Shown: in pieces, positions 24,770 through 26,417 of the stretch | How the letters are laid out: each line of letters begins with the position of its first letter | How positions within the stretch are numbered: position 1 is the stretch's first letter | Source: a virus | Strand: one strand, 5' to 3' | DNA: 26,417 bases | Virus record (IMG/VR): IMGVR_UViG_3300001718_000007 | Coordinates: 2,539-28,955 of that record | Made by a program: the position numbers and the translations under genes | Notes under the pieces: generated by a model | The model's input: only the letters and a program-made list of their open reading frames with translations | What the model was told of the DNA's origin: nothing | Databases searched by the model: none

Positions 24770-25180
24770 TTATTTTTTTTTGTAAGTAATTTTTCCTTTC
24801 CAGTCACCTGTATAAGTTGCTATTATTGTTTTTTTGTTTTTTAGTTTATAAGTTATAAAAACTCTATAATTGTTTTTTCTATTATAAACAATACTTTTTA
24901 TTTCTTTTTTACTAATATAAGTTATATATTCCTGAAGATGTGTAATTATTTTATATTTAGACAGGTCAAACTTAAATTTTGGATTTTCTTTACTGTGATT
25001 AATCCAATCTAATTTACTAGCGTACGTCCAAATAATACAATCATTCATTAAAATATTTATATTTTTTGAGTATACAGTGTTTTTTATATTTTCTGGAATC
25101 CAATTACCACAAAAATCTTCTTGTGAATTAGCATTCATAAAAAAAAACAATAAAGCAGTTGTAATAAATAATTTTTTCAT
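24770..25180 (-). CDS. Small secreted (periplasmic or envelope) protein, 136 aa, very AT-rich
   Basis: Residues 1-20 form a type I-like signal peptide: basic MKK, hydrophobic LFITTALLFFFM, then NANSQ, an ending common in Bacteroidota. There is no lipobox Cys after it. The mature part has two Cys residues (24 and 48) that could form a disulfide, an acidic-to-basic trend, and a Lys/Tyr/Ile-rich C-terminus with strand-like repeats (YRVFITYKLKNKKTIIATYT, GKITYKKK). The gene is visibly more AT-rich than its neighbours, with long T and A runs, and has a 41-nt A/T-only leader. These are marks of a recently gained accessory gene. A surface role such as superinfection exclusion or host-envelope change is plausible by analogy, but no domain is recognised. 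Confidence 0.65.
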   Translation of the reverse strand: MKKLFITTALLFFFMNANSQEDFCGNWIPENIKNTVYSKNINILMNDCIIWTYASKLDWINHSKENPKFKFDLSKYKIITHLQEYITYISKKEIKSIVYNRKNNYRVFITYKLKNKKTIIATYTGDWKGKITYKKK

Positions 25181-25221
25181 AATATTAAATTTAAGTGTTA
25201 TATTAATATTATTACATATAT

Positions 25222-25530
25222 TTATGCTCTTTTATAAGCCTCTGCTTCCCAAGGTAAGTTTTTAGCTCCTTCTTGCATTTTTTTTCTAGAATAAGTTTTT
25301 CCTTTCCAATAAACATTATCATCATCATAGTCAAGATCGCCTCGCTCCATTTGCTCAATATGAATTTCTTCGTGAGCAATAACTTCTTTAACCTGTTCGG
25401 CCGAGCAATCTTGATCTACAATAATTGTTCTATTATTATTGGCTTTCCCCAAAGCACCATCTTGCATGTCTACATAGTAAACTGGGGTTATAGACCCCGC
25501 AAAAGGTGTACCTTTCATTTTAAAAGCCAT
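25222..25530 (-). CDS. Mini HExxH metallopeptidase-like protein, 102 aa
   Basis: The protein carries HEEIH at 53-57 (EVIAHEEIHIEQMERGDLDY), the zincin zinc-binding and catalytic motif in the correct form. Before it lies the strand-like NRTIIVDQDCSAEQVKEV. After it, YWKGKTYSRKKMQEGAKNLP (74-93) and WEAEAYKRA (94-102) provide Glu95 or Glu97 as a possible third zinc ligand. Small phage proteins with 'HE.(I/V)H..Q...GDL.YDD..VYWKGK.Y.R..M.EG...LPWE.EAY' are familiar to me from marine Bacteroidota phages, but their substrate is unknown. At about 100 residues it is far smaller than most zincins. It could be an active protease or a peptidoglycan- or protein-binding remnant. Gene and motif are clear; activity is inferred. 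Confidence 0.72.
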   Translation of the reverse strand: MAFKMKGTPFAGSITPVYYVDMQDGALGKANNNRTIIVDQDCSAEQVKEVIAHEEIHIEQMERGDLDYDDDNVYWKGKTYSRKKMQEGAKNLPWEAEAYKRA

Positions 25531-25543
25531 CTAATAATTTGTT

Positions 25544-25837
25544 TTAGATAATTGTTACGTCGTCAATTACTATTGACCCTAGTTGTACTTTAGATTTAAT
25601 TCCTCCGGGATTAGCTGTTAAAGCGCTTTGGATAGCTTTAGCTAAAGCAGTTCCAGTACCAGTTGAGCATTGGAATACGATGTGACTTGTAATTCCGTTT
25701 TGAAAAATAGTTGCTTTTGTAGCCGCGGCAGCGCCTGTTCCAGTTCCGTCTCCAGCTGATACATTTAAAATTTGATCTGCATTAACTAAAAAAGTTCCAG
25801 CAGCATCGGTTGTTGCAATTTCGATAAATTTTGCCAT
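25544..25837 (-). CDS. Small Gly/Thr/Ala-rich protein, 97 aa, unknown function
   Basis: It begins MAKFIEIATTDAAGTFLVNA and continues DQILNVSAGDGTGTGAAAAT. The body alternates short strands and Gly/Thr turns, with an amphipathic helix at about 63-76 (TALAKAIQSALTA) and a beta end (QLGSIVIDDVTII). One Cys (58), no membrane span and no signal peptide. I recall a family of similar small proteins with 'F(I/V)xI....GTYL.NADQILNV' in marine phages, with no assigned function. It is remarkable for its leader: seven tandem hexamers directly abut the ATG, suggesting strong or length-tunable translation. A small, abundantly made virion or head-decoration protein is possible but unproven. The next gene starts 13 nt after its stop. 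Confidence 0.65.
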   Translation of the reverse strand: MAKFIEIATTDAAGTFLVNADQILNVSAGDGTGTGAAAATKATIFQNGITSHIVFQCSTGTGTALAKAIQSALTANPGGIKSKVQLGSIVIDDVTII

Positions 25838-25879
25838 TGTGTTTGTGTTTGTGTTAGTGTTAGTGTTAGTGTTAGTGTT
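25838..25879 (-). repeat. Seven-unit hexamer tandem repeat forming the leader of the 97-aa gene
   Basis: Read on the coding strand, the 42 nt before the ATG are (AACACT)4 followed by (AACACA)3, perfectly in register and touching the start codon. The leader contains no G, so it cannot form Watson-Crick G-C pairs within itself and should be unstructured. There is no Shine-Dalgarno motif. Slippage would change the leader in steps of 6 nt without affecting the coding frame. It differs sharply from the A/T-only leaders of neighbouring genes. Confidence 0.9.
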
Positions 25880-25911
25880 TGGCTGAGGTTTGTACAGTCC
25901 TCTCTGTTTTA

Positions 25912-26352
25912 TTAGCTCATTTGAGAATCTGAAGAGTAAGCTCCTTTGCCTTTGCTCTTTTCCATTCCTTTTGATTCGTCTCTACGATCTCCTAAAGATT
26001 GAGATTTTTTACCGTTTCTTGCTCCTAAAGATTCGTCTAATCTATCATTATAACCTTGCATTGAAGCAGGAGATGCGTATCCTTTATTTTGATTTGAAAT
26101 TGGAGAATATCTTGCTCCTCCCATAAAATCAGGTGTAGACATATGCTTGCTTAGCGGATTCATACTTATAAGATTGTGCTCGTGCTGAGCATTTGATTCC
26201 CGCATACTAATACCTGTTTCTCCAGCTGCTTCTTTTACAGCCATTTTAGCCTCGTACTTACCGTCTTTTCTTACAGATGCGCTTGAAGATTTAGAATCAG
26301 CAATAGCGTTACGAGAATAGTCTTGTGCTACTTTTTTTCTTGATTTTCCCAT
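25912..26352 (-). CDS. Charged, low-complexity, probably disordered protein, 146 aa
   Basis: I do not recognise a family. The first half is Lys/Ser/Ala-rich (KSRKKVAQDYSRNAIADSKS, KDGKYEAKMAVKEAAGE), the middle has short Pro/Gly/Met/Asn turns (MNPLSKHMSTPDFMGGARYS), and the C-terminal third is Arg/Asp/Ser/Gly/Lys-rich with an imperfect internal repeat: the bases encoding ESLG-type segments share a 12-base direct repeat (coding strand AATCTTTAGGAG) 33 nt apart, in frame. No membrane span, Cys or signal peptide is visible. It ends 32 nt before the hexamer-repeat leader of the 97-residue gene. The start is preceded by an A-rich leader. A nucleic-acid-binding or packaged small protein is possible, but nothing is decisive. 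Confidence 0.62.
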   Translation of the reverse strand: MGKSRKKVAQDYSRNAIADSKSSSASVRKDGKYEAKMAVKEAAGETGISMRESNAQHEHNLISMNPLSKHMSTPDFMGGARYSPISNQNKGYASPASMQGYNDRLDESLGARNGKKSQSLGDRRDESKGMEKSKGKGAYSSDSQMS

Positions 26353-26375
26353 TTTTTATATTTTTATTATTATTA

Positions 26376-26417
26376 TTAACAATTCCATCTGCGTCTAGCA
26401 GCTCTACCTCTTTCGCT
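26376..26417 (-). CDS. C-terminal end of a gene entering from the right edge (partial)
   Basis: In one minus-strand frame the last 42 nt read SERGRAARRRWNC and a TAA stop, 23 nt before the next ATG. The spacing, and the fact that this would complete the head-to-tail gene chain, make a real gene end plausible. Another frame stays open longer and cannot be excluded, and 13 residues are too few to name a function. The Arg-rich end could belong to a DNA-binding or virion protein. Confidence 0.35.
   Translation of the reverse strand, partial: SERGRAARRRWNC

Noticed and set aside
24770-25180. Lipoprotein reading of the secreted protein
   Set aside because: The first Cys (24) follows the predicted cleavage region without a lipobox (no Leu/Ala-Gly/Ala/Ser directly before it), so a type I signal peptide fits better.
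25181-25221. AATATTAA / TTAATATT inverted repeat before the secreted-protein gene
   Set aside because: A/T-only arms with a 14-nt spacer in a stretch that is almost all A and T; expected by chance and I see no promoter hexamers of the Bacteroidota type (TTG and TAnnTTTG) with proper spacing.
25529-25549. Inverted repeat ATCTAA / TTAGAT around the start of the metallopeptidase-like gene
   Set aside because: Only 6 bp with one G-C pair and a 9-nt loop; it includes the stop and start codons of adjacent genes, so the match is likely chance.
25838-25879. Telomere-like or CRISPR-like reading of the hexamer repeat
   Set aside because: Units are directly tandem with no spacers, lie inside the genome as a gene leader, and lack the G-rich strand pattern of telomeres.

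Overview
The window is the virion-structure and packaging half of a tailed bacteriophage genome (Caudoviricetes). All 24 genes I can support, including one cut off at each edge, lie on the minus strand, so transcription runs from high to low coordinates and packing is tight (gaps mostly 0-50 nt, several overlaps). The sequence is AT-rich, roughly one third G+C by eye. The host is most likely a marine or aquatic member of the Bacteroidota, perhaps Flavobacteriia. Reasons: start codons are preceded by A/T-rich leaders with no Shine-Dalgarno motif, a FISUMP domain (a family common in Bacteroidota) sits in a tail protein, and a small secreted protein has a Bacteroidota-like signal peptide. The portal, scaffold, capsid, paired ring-type connectors, very long muzzle-type tail protein and internal proteins resemble the short-tailed Crassvirales-like layout. 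That placement is inference from gene order and recalled motifs, not from a search.

In transcription order: (i) 26417-24756 holds small accessory genes: a cut-off gene, a charged disordered protein, a 97-residue protein whose leader is a hexamer tandem repeat, a mini HExxH metallopeptidase-like protein and a very AT-rich secreted protein. (ii) 24755-21899 holds a disordered Ser/Gly/Asn-rich protein, a holin-like membrane protein, two small conserved-looking proteins, a GroES-like co-chaperonin and a small protein that could be the small terminase subunit. (iii) 21899-14565 is the packaging and head module: large terminase, portal, scaffold-like protein and major capsid protein. (iv) 14478-5290 is the connector and tail: an unknown protein bracketed by two matching RNA hairpins, two ring-type connector proteins, a 1622-residue tail protein and a 465-residue tail protein. 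(v) 5290-1 holds a cupin-like protein and three probable internal (ejected or cargo) proteins, the last at least 778 residues long and running off the left edge.

The genes form an assembly line. Terminase and portal package DNA into a shell built on the scaffold; the GroES-like protein may help host GroEL fold the capsid protein; ring and muzzle proteins close the vertex; the internal proteins would enter the cell with the DNA; the holin takes part in lysis. I see no tRNA genes, CRISPR arrays, integrase, insertion sequences, replication genes or endolysin.

Most notable: an in-frame patch of about 47% G+C with foreign codon use replacing the ATPase core of the large terminase; the FISUMP domain inserted into the long tail protein; the (AACACT)4(AACACA)3 leader; and the twin 10-bp hairpins after the capsid gene and its downstream neighbour.
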